A stretch of 64,000 nt of DNA, taken from Ciona intestinalis. Its lineage: Eukaryota > Chordata > Ascidiacea > Phlebobranchia > Cionidae. The position numbers and the translations under genes were made by a program. The notes beneath the pieces were generated by a model, which saw only the letters and a program-made list of their open reading frames with translations, searched no databases and was not told where the DNA came from. Where the stretch lies: the NCBI RefSeq assembly GCF_000224145.3, contig NC_020166.2, positions 6,619,632-6,683,631 on the forward strand. The letters are read 5' to 3'. How positions within the stretch are numbered: position 1 is the first letter of the stretch; every line of letters starts with the position of its first letter. This document shows, piece after piece, positions 22,849 to 37,127 of the stretch.

Positions 22849-23339
22849 ACAAATGCAAGCGATTTGTTACAGGATGCAAAATAAAACGAAACTTCATTCT
22901 TTTTGGGGAACATAACTTCGCATACAAGTTTTACAATACAACTTTTACCGAATTGTAACCTTTTCATACTCCTACACACTGATTAAAACAAGCCAAACTG
23001 CATCACAAATGCAAACAACTAACGCATGGCGTAGTAGAAAAAGTATGCGGCGTTAAATAAAAGCGGCTGTAATAAAAAGCGTTACAAGTATCGTGGAAAG
23101 CATTTTGGAGCCGGGGTAAAATACATCCTCTCAACTTGTAGGTACTATGTGCACAATGACAATCAGTGGGAGACACAATGAATCGGATTTGTACATCTAA
23201 AATCACGTTGTTAAGGGGAGGGGGTACCGTACTGGACCTGAGACATAGTGCATCTGTTGACACAGAAAAAACTCATTTTCCAAAGAAAATAAAATCGTCG
23301 CAGTTAACATAGATTTGGTTGAGTTTAGCAATCTACAGT

Positions 23340-26300
23340 TTAAGAGTCATGCACCACGGGCCGCTCCTCATGAACCACAACTTTAGTTATGCTGAGATTT
23401 GGGTTAAGTTGAGCATCTCTGATCATGTCTGCCATTGCCTGGAAAAGAAGTGGTTAAATTGTGCAAATGTGAAACTTTATTAGTTTGATACATGATACCA
23501 TGCATAAAATTGACACTCATTTACATTCTTTTTTGAATGATAGGTTAAGTCAATGGTTGTGTTTAAACCAGATACGAAACCATAACTAAAATTTATTTAT
23601 ACCAATGTTCTACAGAAGCCAGAAACACCCCAAACATTTTTCATAACAGGCTCCTAGAACATTCCGTGTGACGTTACCATTACAATGTGTTGTGTTTTTG
23701 TAACAAAAAAACTGATTGAACTACATTACCTTATGATGGTCATCCACTGATGCATCACCAGTGCTCACAACTTGTTTCTCCATAACCGTCTCACTCACAC
23801 TACCATGCACTATCTGGGGTACAAGTTTCACTTAGAGGTAAATATATTAATTTGAAAAATATGCCACTTTCATTTATTTCTCTTTGTAAAAAAAATGGTG
23901 GTAAATAATTCGACTATATAATGCTTAGTTGTGGGTGTTTTTTCCATTTTTTTTGGTTTTTTTAAACTAATTAAAAACATTGATAACAAATTTATTTTAT
24001 TCATTTTTAAACTAATAAAAAAACATGTATAAAACACAAATCAAAATAATGGAATATGAAGGAACAACCAAGAAAATAAATATGTATATAATGAAGTTTT
24101 CATCTACTGTCTAAAAAACAAATGCCAGATATATATATACTATTTGTATTGCAAAGTAAATAATACATGCATAATATATTATACACTATGTATGGTATGG
24201 AGAAGTACATCATACATACAACTTACACTATGTATATACTCTATATATAGCAAATTAAACAAACAACGTCTTACTTTAGTTATTTCTGTTGTCGTGACCG
24301 TGTATTCGGTTTCTGACGAGATAATTTGGCTGCTAACCAGTTCTGATTGGTGCTCGTCAGTGCGTGAACTTTCCGCTTGAGCAGGTTCATTCTGTGACCT
24401 CACAGTGCTGCTCTCGTAGGTGATTGTTTTGGTTTCCGTTTGTACAATGGGTGGCTGACAAAATATTAAAACTTGATGTAAGTTAGGTAAAAATATATAA
24501 AAGACTAAAAAATATAAAGTTCAAATGATGTTGTTATGGTTCGCCCTATGTTTTACACATTAGTTATAAAGTCGTAAAGTTACTTAACTTCAATGTATAT
24601 AAAACACATGTTAACTGTAAATCTTGATAAAATACAATTCTAAAGGTTGTTGTTTACTAATCAATGACTCGGATTTGCTTAATTTTAAAATCAAACAAAC
24701 AATTGGAAACCTGTGTTGTTCCTTCAGGTTGTTCTTCAACATAACTTTCAACAACAACTGCTTCAGTCTTTACTGTTGGGGGCTGCAAGAAAAATTCAAG
24801 TTTGAATCTCAATACATAAACCAACTGATGCTATTTTAGTTATAAGATTGGAAATGTGTTTTTTACCTAAAAGTTCTGAACCTCTAGTATATTTTTAGAT
24901 GATCAGACAAACAATTGAGTTTTGTATTTATTTATTTTCAATTAAGCAAATGAACTTATCGTTATCCTAGTTTCACAACACGGTTTATGGTAACTTTAAA
25001 ATATAGTAGGATGAGGTAAGACGAGACACCTTTAGCACACAATATTTAAATATCCCAAATTCCCAACCATGTTTTAAACAATTAACAACGTTCTATTTAA
25101 GTCAGGAGAATACGATTTTATATTTCTTTGAATTTTTTTGGTTCACTACTAAATGGGATAAGAAAATAGAATGAACAGGTGTCCCATCTTCTCCCACTCT
25201 ACTATTCATGAATCTAGGCCAGATGTGAAACTAACATTACAGAACGACATAATTGAAAATGCAGCAAACAAAAGCACTCTTATAAATATAAACTTCAGGA
25301 ATAAATAGCACTTTTAAATAGCTTTTTTATTCTTAAAATAAGTTCTATTCCAATATTCAGCACAACAGGTTAAAAGTGGAAAAGAGAGAACACTCCTTAA
25401 CATTCCTTACCTCTGGATATTCTGCTGCAGGGGAAGATGGATCGGGTGAATCGAGGGAAGACTCGCTCGACATGCTACTGATGCTGCTCCCTGCCTCTCC
25501 CGTTGCCATGGCAACCACAAGTTGGTCATCCGGATCAGTTGTCAGGGAGACATGATGGACCTGGTGATGCAGGAATGCAAATTTCTTGTTATTTTTTAAT
25601 TATTTTAAATTTACTTGGCTTTGTTATTATTCTTTACCTCATTTTTTTCCTGTGGTATAATCACTTCTTCCACCCTCACTGTCCTCGTTTCAACTGTTGT
25701 GATGCGATTCTGTGCAACACTATCCTCTGCAACTCCTCCATTTTCTTCCGGAAGACTTTCTTTGTCCTCTTCTTCCTCTTCTTGTGGTTGATCTTCTTGT
25801 TCATCTTGAGGAGCCACCTCCTCTACAACTTCTTCTTGCACTTTTTCTTCCTCATCCTCATCAGAGGAGGAGGAAGACGAAGAGGAAGATGAAGATGATT
25901 TAGATGATCGTAAACTCTTCACCGATACCTTTGATAAACTTGATGAAGATGCCGAAGATGAAGGTGAATGATCATCAGCCTCAAATAAAACCTGCAAAAA
26001 AATATTTAAATAAATGTAATACAAAAATAAATGTTTAGTTCCGAACTGTTAGAAAAATTGGAATCATATCTTCGCAAAAATGGAACATTTACTTCGTGCT
26101 CTTCTTCTTTTTCCTCTTCCTGTGGTGGAACACGCTCTTCTTCCTGCTCCTTTTCATCTTCTTTCTCTTCATTTTCTTTTTCACTCGCCCTCTCCTCTTC
26201 TTCTTCATCCTCTTTCTCTTCCTCTTGAACTTCCTTTTCTATTTGAACGGCCTCCTTTTTTACTTCATATGTCACCACAGTTGTTGTTGTGGTAACAACT

Positions 26301-29300
26301 TCTTCATGCTCATGAACCTTCTGGATTAAAACAACTATCATTAAAAAGTGTTAACTTTATAAAAAACATTAACAAAATATCATGGAATACAACAAGCTTA
26401 TACATAGGTACTTCTGGTGTCATGGTGGATGATTGCTGTTTGTAGTGACAATCCAACTGTTGCTTAATAAAAAGTATCATCATAAATAAAAAAAAAACTT
26501 GTTAGGCCTTTTTCATCAACACAGCCACAATTTTTGCCTTAAATCTAACATTTATTAAAATTACAAAGTAAAAGTTTAAGCAAATAAATAAACCTCTTCG
26601 TATTTATCTGGTTGCTCATTTGCATCTCCATCTTTTGCATCCACCACTTTCTTCGGGGATGGAAGTCTCGCTTCAAGCGCATCCAGTGAGTCCATGCTCG
26701 ACGCGGGGCGTGGGGTTGTGGCCGACAAAAACTCAACTGAAATACAAACAATGCTTGGAGTTAAACAAGTGTTGTGAGGGAATGGCAACTAAATTACAAG
26801 CACAGTCTGATTGCAATAAAAAGCACAGCAACTCTAAGTAATTAAAGCCACTAAGAATCATATTGCATAAAAAATTTGCTGCTCTTAAATCACTTCTAAA
26901 GCACACTATATAATATGCGTTAGAATATTTAAACAATACTTTACCACTAAAGCAACTTTAGAACCATCTTAAAAGATTACTGGAGTTTTAAATTTCCTGA
27001 AGTGCTTTATTTCACATGCATCGACACCAAAACGTGAAACCAGCAAAACAAACAACTGTTTATAATACATGTTACATTCTGTCTTCACACATACATTTAC
27101 CAAGCGTTTATTGATAAATAATAAGAACCAAATCAAAACGACATGCTTCGTAACAATATAACACCCGATTACACCTTGTTGTTATTTGTTAATATGAATT
27201 AGATAAACTGCAATCATTTCAACACCAGTTAGGACATGCAATGGATTAATATTGTGTTGAAAATGAAATGTCTAATATTTCAATCACTTACCAGAGCTGC
27301 GGTTATTTTCATTTGTCGCTAAAATAAACACCCGTGTTAAAGCATAGCATGTGATTAACGGGGGTGGAAAATTTGTTAAAGATTACAACAATAATGAAAA
27401 TGTTTTTCTGTTACTATTACCAACAAATTCAACACAGAAAGATTTACTAATTGATATCAAAAACTCTGACATTTTATATAAAACTGTATTTTATGTTAAG
27501 TACCAGCTTTAAAGTAGATTTAAAGATTTAATTCGAGAGTGTATGTACCAGGGTTGGAAACAAGGTTACAGATGAGACATGGTTAACCACGGATGCTATT
27601 AATAACATGGCAGCCAACCAGACGTTACATGGTTATCATCTAATCTACTGCACAAACCACACATATGGTGCACGGTGTGTGAATGCATGTTAAAGCATGT
27701 AACAGTAATCTGTAGTAGTATGCTGTAGTCTAAATATAAGAACTGGGATCAATTTTTCAAATGAAAATTGGACTGCTTTATGTTTTAAATAATTCCTATA
27801 GGGCAATATTTTCTCATGTTTTGTAAAGTAAAGAGAAAATTCTCTGTCTTTGTTTGCCTGGATTAGAAAGGTAAAAACAGCCTTTACAAGAATAATAAAT
27901 CAATGACTTTTCTTCTAAACTCACTTTTAAAAATAGCAAAAATCAAAAGCTGGTAAAATAACTAGTTTGAAGAGCATTAGGAGTCTAATTCCTTTGCATT
28001 AAAAAATAATAATCATTTTGTGAAGACTAAATTATGGTTAGTATGAAACGTTAATTTAAAACTACTAATGGTGTATCCTTAGAAACAGTGTAGTCTGTTA
28101 GCCACACAACCCACAAGTTAAACTAACGTTTAAACATTATAATTTAATAGTGAAAACTACCTGTGCTTTTTAACGACAAAAAATACTAAATCATGTTGGA
28201 ATGAATATGCAGGACAGTATTAAGATCAATAATTTCTGCTTAAAAGTGATTAAGGCACGTTTATTTATATCCACCATTATATTATTGAACTGCTGTCATA
28301 TAATTTGCATTGATTTTCTGATTTCTGACATGCACACGCATTACTGAACCAACACCTTTAAGAGCTGCCTTTAATTAAGTTTTTTTTTCCATATTAAGAA
28401 GCACACTGTTAAGGTACACAAATGTGCATCTTAGTAAAAATCTATGAGAAACTTTTGTAGATTGCATAAGAAGTAAGAACTTAATATAACCTGTTCAACT
28501 TAATTTAATAATTATTTGTCTGGCAGGTAATAATTGTTGCGTCATATTTTAATTATTGCACAATTCACACAATAAACAAAACACAATACTCCTAACAACA
28601 CAACACAAACTCACTTTTCATTTTATGAATCTGTTTCTGATGCTCCGTCATCGTCGAAGTATCATCTACCTCAAGATTCGCATCATCAGCATCATCAGGG
28701 ATGGAGTGAGCGGAGGACTCCGATGAAGAAGAAGACTTAGAAGATGCTGGTTTAGGAGCTTGGACCTCATTAGTTTCAATGATCTGGAATCGAAATTATA
28801 AAAAATGTCTCATCAAAGTACAAATTTCGTATCACTTTAAACTGACATTATATATATCATATATATATATATATATATCATGTACTAAATTTAAGTAAAG
28901 GTTATTTGTTAAGATTGAAATTTAAAAAATGTATAGGCTACCAATAACAATGCTAGACATAAAATGTAATATTTCAGTTAAATTTTAACCAAAAGTAGCT
29001 TAGAATAAGTTTGTAAAGTTCAATATCAACGCCATTAAGTCATAGCGTAGGTTTAAACTTAGACCAATGTTATGCATTGATCCCATGACCTCCAGTATAC
29101 CCACAACACATGTACAATATAATCCCATATTTTATTACAATGACCGATATCTTGTGGTAGCTGTGACTTTAATGCAAGTCAGCAGATTGCAGATATAAAT
29201 AAGCTTGCAATATGGATTGACGAATGGTATAGTATATTATGCTGGTAAACTGTTTATTGGTTGGAGCTGTATTACAACCACATAGTGTTATAAAAGTTGT

Positions 29301-32300
29301 TGTTTTTTACGCCTCAAAAGTAATGAATAGATCTAAATATACCTTTATAAAGGAATCTTAACAGCACACGTGGTTAGTTGGAGTAAATTTATTATTCAGT
29401 ATCACAATACACACATATTCATATGAACAAACCAAATCATCTATAGTGTGATACCACACGCACATACAAAACAGGTGAAGTGTGAAAATAGGAAATTGAA
29501 CATAAACTATAAACTTAACTCACCTCAACCTCTTCCACTGTCTTTGTAATAATGACGTGATCTTCAATAATTTTTGATTTTTTATCCGGCAACTAAAAAA
29601 CAAACCAAAAATATTAAATTTATGTTTTTGATCAAAATTTACTTTTAATTTATAAAGAAGGTCTTTAAGGTAAATTTATTGGTTATCAATATAGGATTTA
29701 AAAATTAATGACAAAAAACTCCTTTGCCCGAAAGGATAATCTAATTTACACTTTAGAGTTAAAATAAATTAAAATGCTAAATAATGTAGGAGCTATAGTA
29801 GGTTCCATACACCTACAGTCAGTTACAGTCACAAGTAATTGAATTAGCTGCCATACACAAGCAAAGGCATGCAGTAGGTGGTTCAGATTAAAATTAAGGT
29901 ATATTTTAAAACTTACAGGGGGAGGGGGAGTGTCTTCTGCTTCCTCAGATAAAGGTCGAAGAATTGTTTTGGCCGGAGATATCTCTGCACCATCTAAAAA
30001 TTATTAAAATATTTTGTTATTTTTTAAAACACAATTTTAGTATAATTTCAGTCTAGACTTTGAAGTTTTTGTGATATATATTATATATAACACTTTGTTT
30101 TCCATTTAATGATCAGGAAAAAAAACCACCAGCACAACAGGCTGCAATTAAAGAAGGCAATTATTTTATTTTTTACACAGAATAATCTTTAAACCTAACT
30201 TTTTAATTTTAAATGAATCCATAAACTATCCATGTACTGTGACATAGTAAAATAATGGCATACCAGCACAAATCTTTAAAAACAGACAGCTTTAACGCCC
30301 AAACTTCTTGGTTCAGTCAAATACATTGAAAAAAATCAGGTTGTTTTGCAAATTTAAATATAAAAACAACGTAATAGTATATATATTAAATTTTTGTACC
30401 TTTATTGCAACATAAAAAAAATAAGTTTTTGTGTTGTGTTTGCAATTAAAATTTTGTTTTATAGGTAAAAACAAAATCAAGTACAAACTGAAAAGGCTCA
30501 GATCTCTGGTATTTCAATATATACAAAATTGGTGCAAAATGACGAAATTTAACATAAATAATAAACTGACAAACCTGATCTTAGTCTTTTACTATGGCTA
30601 CGAACAACAGTAGGTTGAGGTCGTTTCTCGGTTTCAGTGACCGCCATTCTCGTTTCTTGCTGGGTACGACCACTGTAGCGAAACTTTGACCCCACTCGAA
30701 TAAGTTTGGGTCGGGGCTGTGGTTCGCACTTCACCAATCTATGGTTTAAAGTAGAGTGAGACACTCGAATAACAGCGGAAATAAAGTTTTAGACTACTAG
30801 TTAAAAATAACACTTTGGTTACTAGTACTAGCTTAATTAGGAAATGTTAAACACTAATTTAAATATAAAAAAGTTGGTAGCTTGAGAGGTCTGTTAGTGA
30901 AATTGAGATGAAAACGTATGTACACACAGCGTAGATTAAAACATTCTCTATCAAAATCCTAGAACATTCAGTTTGCTCTCTCTTGTATTGCTGATAATGA
31001 ACGTGTCAGTTGTTATTATGACACAACTAATAAACTACTAAAAAAAATCCTATGTTGTAATTAATATACAAATGTAGGCGAATGGATAATAATAATACAC
31101 TGATACAAATAGGAGATCCATATAGAAAGCATATTATTTATTTATGTTTTCATGTTTTGCCCTTCCAGGATTGTACAAAACCTAAGATTTGAACCAACCA
31201 AATTTTTGGTTACGGCCACATTTTTGCTCTGTAGTTTAAATACTTCAATGTAAACAGTACCTGAAAAATGCATGATGTTCCACACCAGATTTCCACAGCT
31301 TTTTCGCAGCTCGATGATTTGGCATCTTGAAGCCAATCATGTTCAGTTGAACGTTTCCCTGAATTAAATAAATAGTTTACAAAAATATTGTAAATTAAAT
31401 AATTATTTTACAAAAAAACTACAAAAAAAAAACATGATGGAACCTTAAAACGTGTTCAAAATGTACAGACAATTTGTAATTTTTGCACACAAATTTCAAT
31501 TTGTCAGGCGCAATGAGTGAGAAAGTTAGATTAAACGCATGGCTGCATGTGCCTATAATAACATGAAAAGGAGAAAATCCATTTCAGCGAACAAACTGTC
31601 CAAAACCTCGAACTGCCAAGTAAACAGCTGAATATCTGCAATCAGTTGTTGTGCAAAAAGTTGCAAAAACTTAAACTTACATCCAAGGGACGAATTGTGA
31701 TATAGAACTTGCTTCTGATATATGAGAGCTTGATCACACGTGGCCATGCAAACCTGTTGATCTGTGTGCCATCCCTGTAGACAAGTATTCCGTTCCAACT
31801 CACCCCAACACTCAGGTCAATACCATCACTATCCTGTAATGGAAATGTCAAACTAATAGAAACTAAATTAGAGTCAGTTAAATGAGGGGTTAAATGGAAT
31901 TTACTACAAGAGAAAACAAATTCTTCTTTGCTTGAGGGTTGGAAATAATTTTATGAAAATGTGATCTAAAATTTTAGAAACATAATTCTACTTTTTAGTG
32001 AGAATTTTTCCATAAAATTTTACAATACAAAGATAAGAATTTCTTTCTATCTTCGTATAAGCAAAATTGAATGATGTACAGTGTACAGATATGAAAAGAA
32101 TGAGTGAGCATGTGGGTTACTAATGTACATTATGTGGTAGAAAAACACTTTGAAACGTTCACTTTATTGCCAGGCTGGTGATAAAAGTTTAGTGCCCGGC
32201 GCCAACTGGTAAGTGAGGTGGAGTTTGACAGCTCAGCGAAACATGACATGCCTTATTTAACAGAGAAACATGTGGTGGCAAAGGGCTAAGCTAAAACTAT

Positions 32301-35196
32301 AAAGGTCGCCGGCTAACCCAATATAAATAAAGCAGCAGTAATCCCAATGGCGGTTGTTTTATTAGTCTTTTGTATACTTGCTTCGGGTCATTGTATGGCT
32401 TACATTGTCAAACCCATTAAGCTGACGAAATGTCAACAAGTTGTTTAAACAATGGCCACTATAAGCTGCTGCTTTGCTGACATGGCTTTGATACGATATA
32501 AGGCAGTAGACAAATAATGGAATATAAATATAAATTGTTACAGTTTGTAAAACCTATCCTTGCCTTCTTTGGCCCAACATGTTAATACATAGCTTATGAT
32601 GACTGAAATGCTAGAAGTGATTTATGAGTTACAAAGTAGGACACTACAACAATATATGCCATTGAAACAGCCAAACAGTAAATCCTGACCACATTTACTT
32701 GGCTTATGCAAATGCCTGTACAACAACAGTAAAAATAATTAACACTAAGCTTCTTTAAAATAATTTATAAAACATAATTACTTGCGCCACATGAAGGTCC
32801 ACACCATACAGAGAAAGTTTCTTTGCATTTTCAAGAAAATTTAATTCAGCCTTTGCAGGTGTTTGTCGCCTGATAAAAATATTTCATTAATTATTCCAAC
32901 TTGTACAGTTTGAATTCAATTAGTTATGGATCAATATTTTATTCAATAAACACCACAAGTCATAGCAAATAAGAGAATTTGTAGTGCAGTGATTTAGGTT
33001 TACAAAAAAAAGGAATTTCTACCTTTTAGCAATGATAGTACTCAGTGTCTTAGCAACTATGTATAGTACTCAATGAGTGTTATAGCTCGTAAAAGTAAAT
33101 CTTGGAGACCCTGATATTTACACATAAAATAATATTATTATTTATCTCTTCGAATACAAGTTAATTAATACAACTAAGAGAACGGAATTACCAATAAGGA
33201 CAGTTACTGCTTGGGAGTAAAACATTACTGTAAAAGTGTCAAATAAAAGCGTGGCTGCTAAACCCACAAAACATTAACTGTAGAACACAGCAACACTGTC
33301 GTAGGTCATACATCATATTTATACGGATACATACCTGTGTGTCTTATGCAATTCCATCACCCGTTCTTCCAGCTCACGAGTTTGATTTGGAGCAAATGAG
33401 AATTCTGACACATAGTTACCTCTCATCTCACTTCGATCATAATCACCAAGTTCAGATTGAACGACGTACGAACCAAGCAATGCATGTGTTACAAACGAAC
33501 ATGGTAGCCTGGAATATCAATGGAACAAACATATTTTTCGTGATTTTTAGTCTTTGACCAACAGAAGAGCTTTCACATTTTGTTGGTGTATAAAAAGGAT
33601 AAGTCATTCTACCCATGTAAAATCAAAGGTTCGTTGAAGATTGGAATAACAACGTGGCATTATTATAAATCAAGCCATATTAGAGCAGGCAGTACTTAAT
33701 TGCTGACCAACAGTAAATTAGTAAACGTCAAGCTGATTTAACAGCACACTAATATAGCATGGCTGGATGAACATTAATTATTAAGTGGTTCAATGATACG
33801 GAAAGTGTGCAATATAGTTTAGGTAAATGAAAACTGAAAATTATAAAAAAATGAAAGATTCTTCACCTTCCACCCACAATATCATCCCTCAGTTGCAAAA
33901 CCATGTAATAACGGGTTATATCTTCTTGTAACTGTGCTGGGTCAGGCGGATAAAACTTGACAGCAAAGAAAAATGACCACGGACCATCTGTATGAAGTAT
34001 TTACTATTCAGAACTGTTTTACAGATACTGATCATGGCTATGGCTTTATGGCCTATATATTTTAGCTATTCTGGCGTGGCACAATTCATCAAAACACCTC
34101 AGTCATATAGAATGAAATATATTTACACAAGCTTAAATATTTATTACTTATAAACAACTTGGTTTTCAACCTGTCTGTCATACAAAAGATATCAACTTAT
34201 AAAAACAATCCTTTAGATTTCTTACAGTTTTCTGCATACAAATATACTACATTTTTCTAGATGCTATAAGTAATTCATTAAAATAAACTTGTAGAAAGAT
34301 TTTAAAAAATTGAGCTTACAAATAAAGTTGGAATTGATTAAGACATTTATAAAATTGTAAACTACTGATAAAAGTGGTTAAGTTTCTGTTATAGACCATA
34401 AGTAAAGAATAATAACAGAAATGAGCAAACACAGTATTTTACTTTGGGCAAATAACAATGTGTAATATGTAGTATGTCTATATGAGCATTGTTAATACTC
34501 ACTTTTAATTTGCTTCTTAATTGACTTATTGGGTTCAAGCCAGTATTTCTGGTCAGTTTGGTCCACAAAGTATAATCCGAAATAATCGCTCTCCAATATG
34601 TTGAGCAAATTATAGATTTGTTTCAGGAGCTCATTACCATTTGCTTGTTTCTGAGTAAAAAAATTGAAAATGCTAAATTTAGAGGATGATCAAACTATCA
34701 AGTGTTGTTTTAATAACATATACACACCTTTTAAGTTCACAAAGGTTTTGCATTAAAACTTTTCGTAGTATTTTATAACACATTGTAAAATTATTGTGAC
34801 AATTTGGTAAGGTTTAATATGGCGACAGTACTAATTACAAACAACCTAAGCACATCTTGTTTTACTTGGTTGGTAAAATTAAAATTGTTCGGATTTTTGA
34901 AAAAAAGTGTAGCGGGAAAGATCTAATTTTAATTTTTTCAATCTTGGTGAGTTATGTTCAGGACAACAATTGTACACAATCCCCAGAGTACACAGTTCAA
35001 CCAACGCACATTTTGCCACAAATAAAAACAACTAAACTCTTTTTAAAAACAAATAAAGTATATTATATTTTTAACTTACATGAACTTCACAGCGAAACTC
35101 CTGGCCATTAAGGAGGTATATTTGACATATTCTCCGGTTTTTCGGTGTTGCTACTTTATTCGGTGATTCTTCTTGTTTCTTTGTTTCCAGTGCCAT
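23340..35196 (-). CDS. EPB41-like: Band 4.1-like FERM cytoskeletal protein
   Basis: Twenty-one exons close in phase to 919 residues: 35080-35196, 34503-34650, 33867-33987, 33335-33508, 32782-32869, 31681-31833, 31261-31358, 30575-30738, 29917-29993, 29524-29592, 28615-28783, 27292-27318, 26594-26736, 26412-26456, 26093-26320, 25638-25991, 25411-25560, 24711-24782, 24275-24454, 23730-23813, 23340-23438. Residues ~20-300 are the FERM domain ([36 protein letters not shown]), then the FERM-adjacent region ([11 protein letters not shown]). The middle is acidic and Ser/Glu-rich. The 4.1 C-terminal domain occupies the end ([34 protein letters not shown]). The family links spectrin-actin to membrane proteins. 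One ancestral gene corresponds to the several vertebrate 4.1R/G/N/B genes. A spectrin-actin-binding segment is not obvious; the 15-residue exon at 26412 is the least certain. Confidence 0.92.
25004..25205. mobile_element. Miniature TIR element in a 4.1 intron
   Basis: TIRs TAGTAGGATGAGGTAAGACG and the complement ending CTCCCACTCTACTA, flanked by TA. Same family and nearly the same length (~200 bp) as 12753-12947. It lies in the intron between exons 25411-25560 and 24711-24782. Confidence 0.75.
28846..28880. repeat. (AT)n microsatellite
   Basis: An alternating TA tract interrupted by TCA, inside a 4.1 intron. Similar short TA runs lie near 10354, 10381, 43210 and 58614. Confidence 0.8.
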
Positions 35197-35317
35197 TATG
35201 CCAGGCATATATACATGAAATCAAGAAGGCAACTAAAACGGCTAACACAAATAGCCTTCACATAGAAGTGCCTAAAATGAAACAAACATATACATGACAC
35301 TCGTAATTCTTTAGGTA

Positions 35318-35822
35318 GTGGCCACGTAAAATTTTGGCTTTAAAATGTTCCTTAGGTCCCACTAATATGGCCTGTAATTTTTTTTTGGAAAAAACTTGGG
35401 CATCCGTTTGGAACTTTAAAAATGCGCGAAATTGTGTTGCTTCACCCGTATTTTACACAGAGAGAATTAAACAAAGGTTAGATTATTACTTCATAGAATG
35501 CGTATTGTTACATTTGATTTCTATGTTACAGATTTCGTAACCCGTTGGAGGTTAGGTTGGTAGTTAGGGGTTTAGGCATGGGATAAAGGTTTTCACTAGC
35601 ATAAAACAGTGCGAAAAAACACGGCTATAACGTAACGTAATATATTATTAGTGTGACGTAAAATGTTGTGATTGTGACATAATAAACGGTGACGAAGCAT
35701 GTTTTCGCGCATTTTCATAGTTAATTCTCGACATCAGCACACTACTTTTTTGCCAAAAATATAGACAGCAGGTAACAGTGAGGCCTATAGAACATTTTCA
35801 AACCAAAATTTTAGGTGGCCAC
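35318..35822. mobile_element. TIR element with telomere-like interior
   Basis: About 40 bp inverted ends (left GTGGCCACGTAAAATTTTGG, right the near-complement ending AGGTGGCCAC), ~505 bp apart. The interior has a G-rich tract around 35545-35585 (GGTTAGGTTGGTAGTTAGGG). No coding capacity. No clear target duplication was found. It sits upstream of the 4.1 gene start and downstream of NDUFB8. Confidence 0.7.
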
Positions 35823-36370
35823 CACAGCTACAAGTATTACCCGTTACACTATTTACGTTTATAGTTTAAAAACAACAACTTTAATACACATTCTTATACG
35901 AGTAAGCATAATAAAACTAAATTAATATACTGACAAACTTTAAACCTGCCTGTTGTGGTAAGAACATTACAAAAAATAAAAGGTTAAATAAGTTCACGCG
36001 AGACAAAATCAGGAACACCATTCTCCTACAGCGTAACCTGTTTGTGTGATTATCGCGCCCGACGCCTTTGCTACACGCATGTAGCAAAGCACGTCATAAT
36101 ATGAAAACGGTTGCTAAATTAAGTTCATGTTTGGGGAGTTAAATTTTACCGTTTTTAATTCCAATATTTCTTTTATAGCAAAAAACAACAAACCTGTTTT
36201 TAAAGACTAGTCTGTTACAACCTTACAGGAAAAATTTCATTCTCGAGTTTCTTTTATGCAAAAAATTATCTTGCACTGCAGAAACAACCTTTTTCTCAGT
36301 TATTTTGAAGTCCTACGAAAAAAAGGGGGAATCCTCATATAATTTATTATCAGTGAACACAATACAATAG
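35823..36370. other. Spacer between the 4.1 start region and NDUFB8 3' end
   Basis: AT-rich; no exon or repeat recognised. Together with 35197-35317 it probably holds the 4.1 promoter and NDUFB8 3' UTR. Confidence 0.4.
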
Positions 36371-37127
36371 TTAATGAGCTGAGGCGTCCCACTTGAACTT
36401 TTCGAATGTGTAGTGAGTTACAGGATGCCTTTCTTTCATAACTGGCTCCATCCCTCGTTTAATGAAAGGATCCGCTGACATACTAGTTTTAATTTCATCT
36501 TGTACGTGATGCTCTGGGTACTGCTTTGGACATCTTGGCAAACCAGACTTGTAGTTCTCTCCTAAAAACCACAAGAAAAAGAAACCAAATAGAAAAGTGA
36601 AAAGAACTCTACGCTGTTGTTGAGGATCATAAGGCAGAGGACGAGTGTCAAGGACAAGTGGAGAGTATAAGTCAACATCTATACTGATAGGATCACCTGT
36701 AATAAAATTTGTTTATGTTAGTGAATAATGTATAAAGTTAAAAAGTTAATCTTAATATACCCCAATTTCGCCTATAAAATGGATCATCCCAATCGTAGTA
36801 GGGGTCTCTCTCTAGGCAACTCTCTGCTGGAAGAATCGGGTAATCTCCCAGATTAAAAAGACTATCATTCATAGGATGATAATCTTCAGGTATCAACCCA
36901 TATTTGGCTGCTAGTGTGGCTCTGCGCTCTGGTGAAAGAACTTCATCGCTTTTAAGCAAGCACACCAAATCATCATCTTCAATTAAGCTCTTGTCATATC
37001 CCTTAGGAGTTGGATCCGGGTCATAAAACCTCTTTGACACAATGCTAGTACTTGGTGCACACCATTGAACTTTTGACAATCCAACAACTCTTTGGAACAC
37101 AGAACCACCAACACGAAGAATTGACAT
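36371..37127 (-). CDS. NDUFB8: NADH dehydrogenase (complex I) subunit NDUFB8/ASHI
   Basis: Two exons (36761-37127, 36371-36696) give 230 residues; the human protein is 186. The start looks like a mitochondrial targeting region (basic, Ser-rich, MSILRVGGSVFQRVVG). Family blocks follow: RRATLAAKYGLIPEDYHP, LGDYPILPAES, ERDPYYDWDDPFYRRNWG. The second exon carries one membrane span (VLFTFLFGFFFLWFLG) and the intermembrane-side tail (PKQYPEHH). It is an accessory subunit of the inner-membrane arm of complex I. Extra length lies before the conserved block and in the tail. The minus-strand neighbour 37627 ends ~500 bp upstream. Confidence 0.9.

Noticed and set aside
26031-26329. Three plus-strand Ser-, Leu- and Phe-rich frames
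   Set aside because: Complement of the Glu/Lys-rich 4.1 exon; low-complexity shadows.
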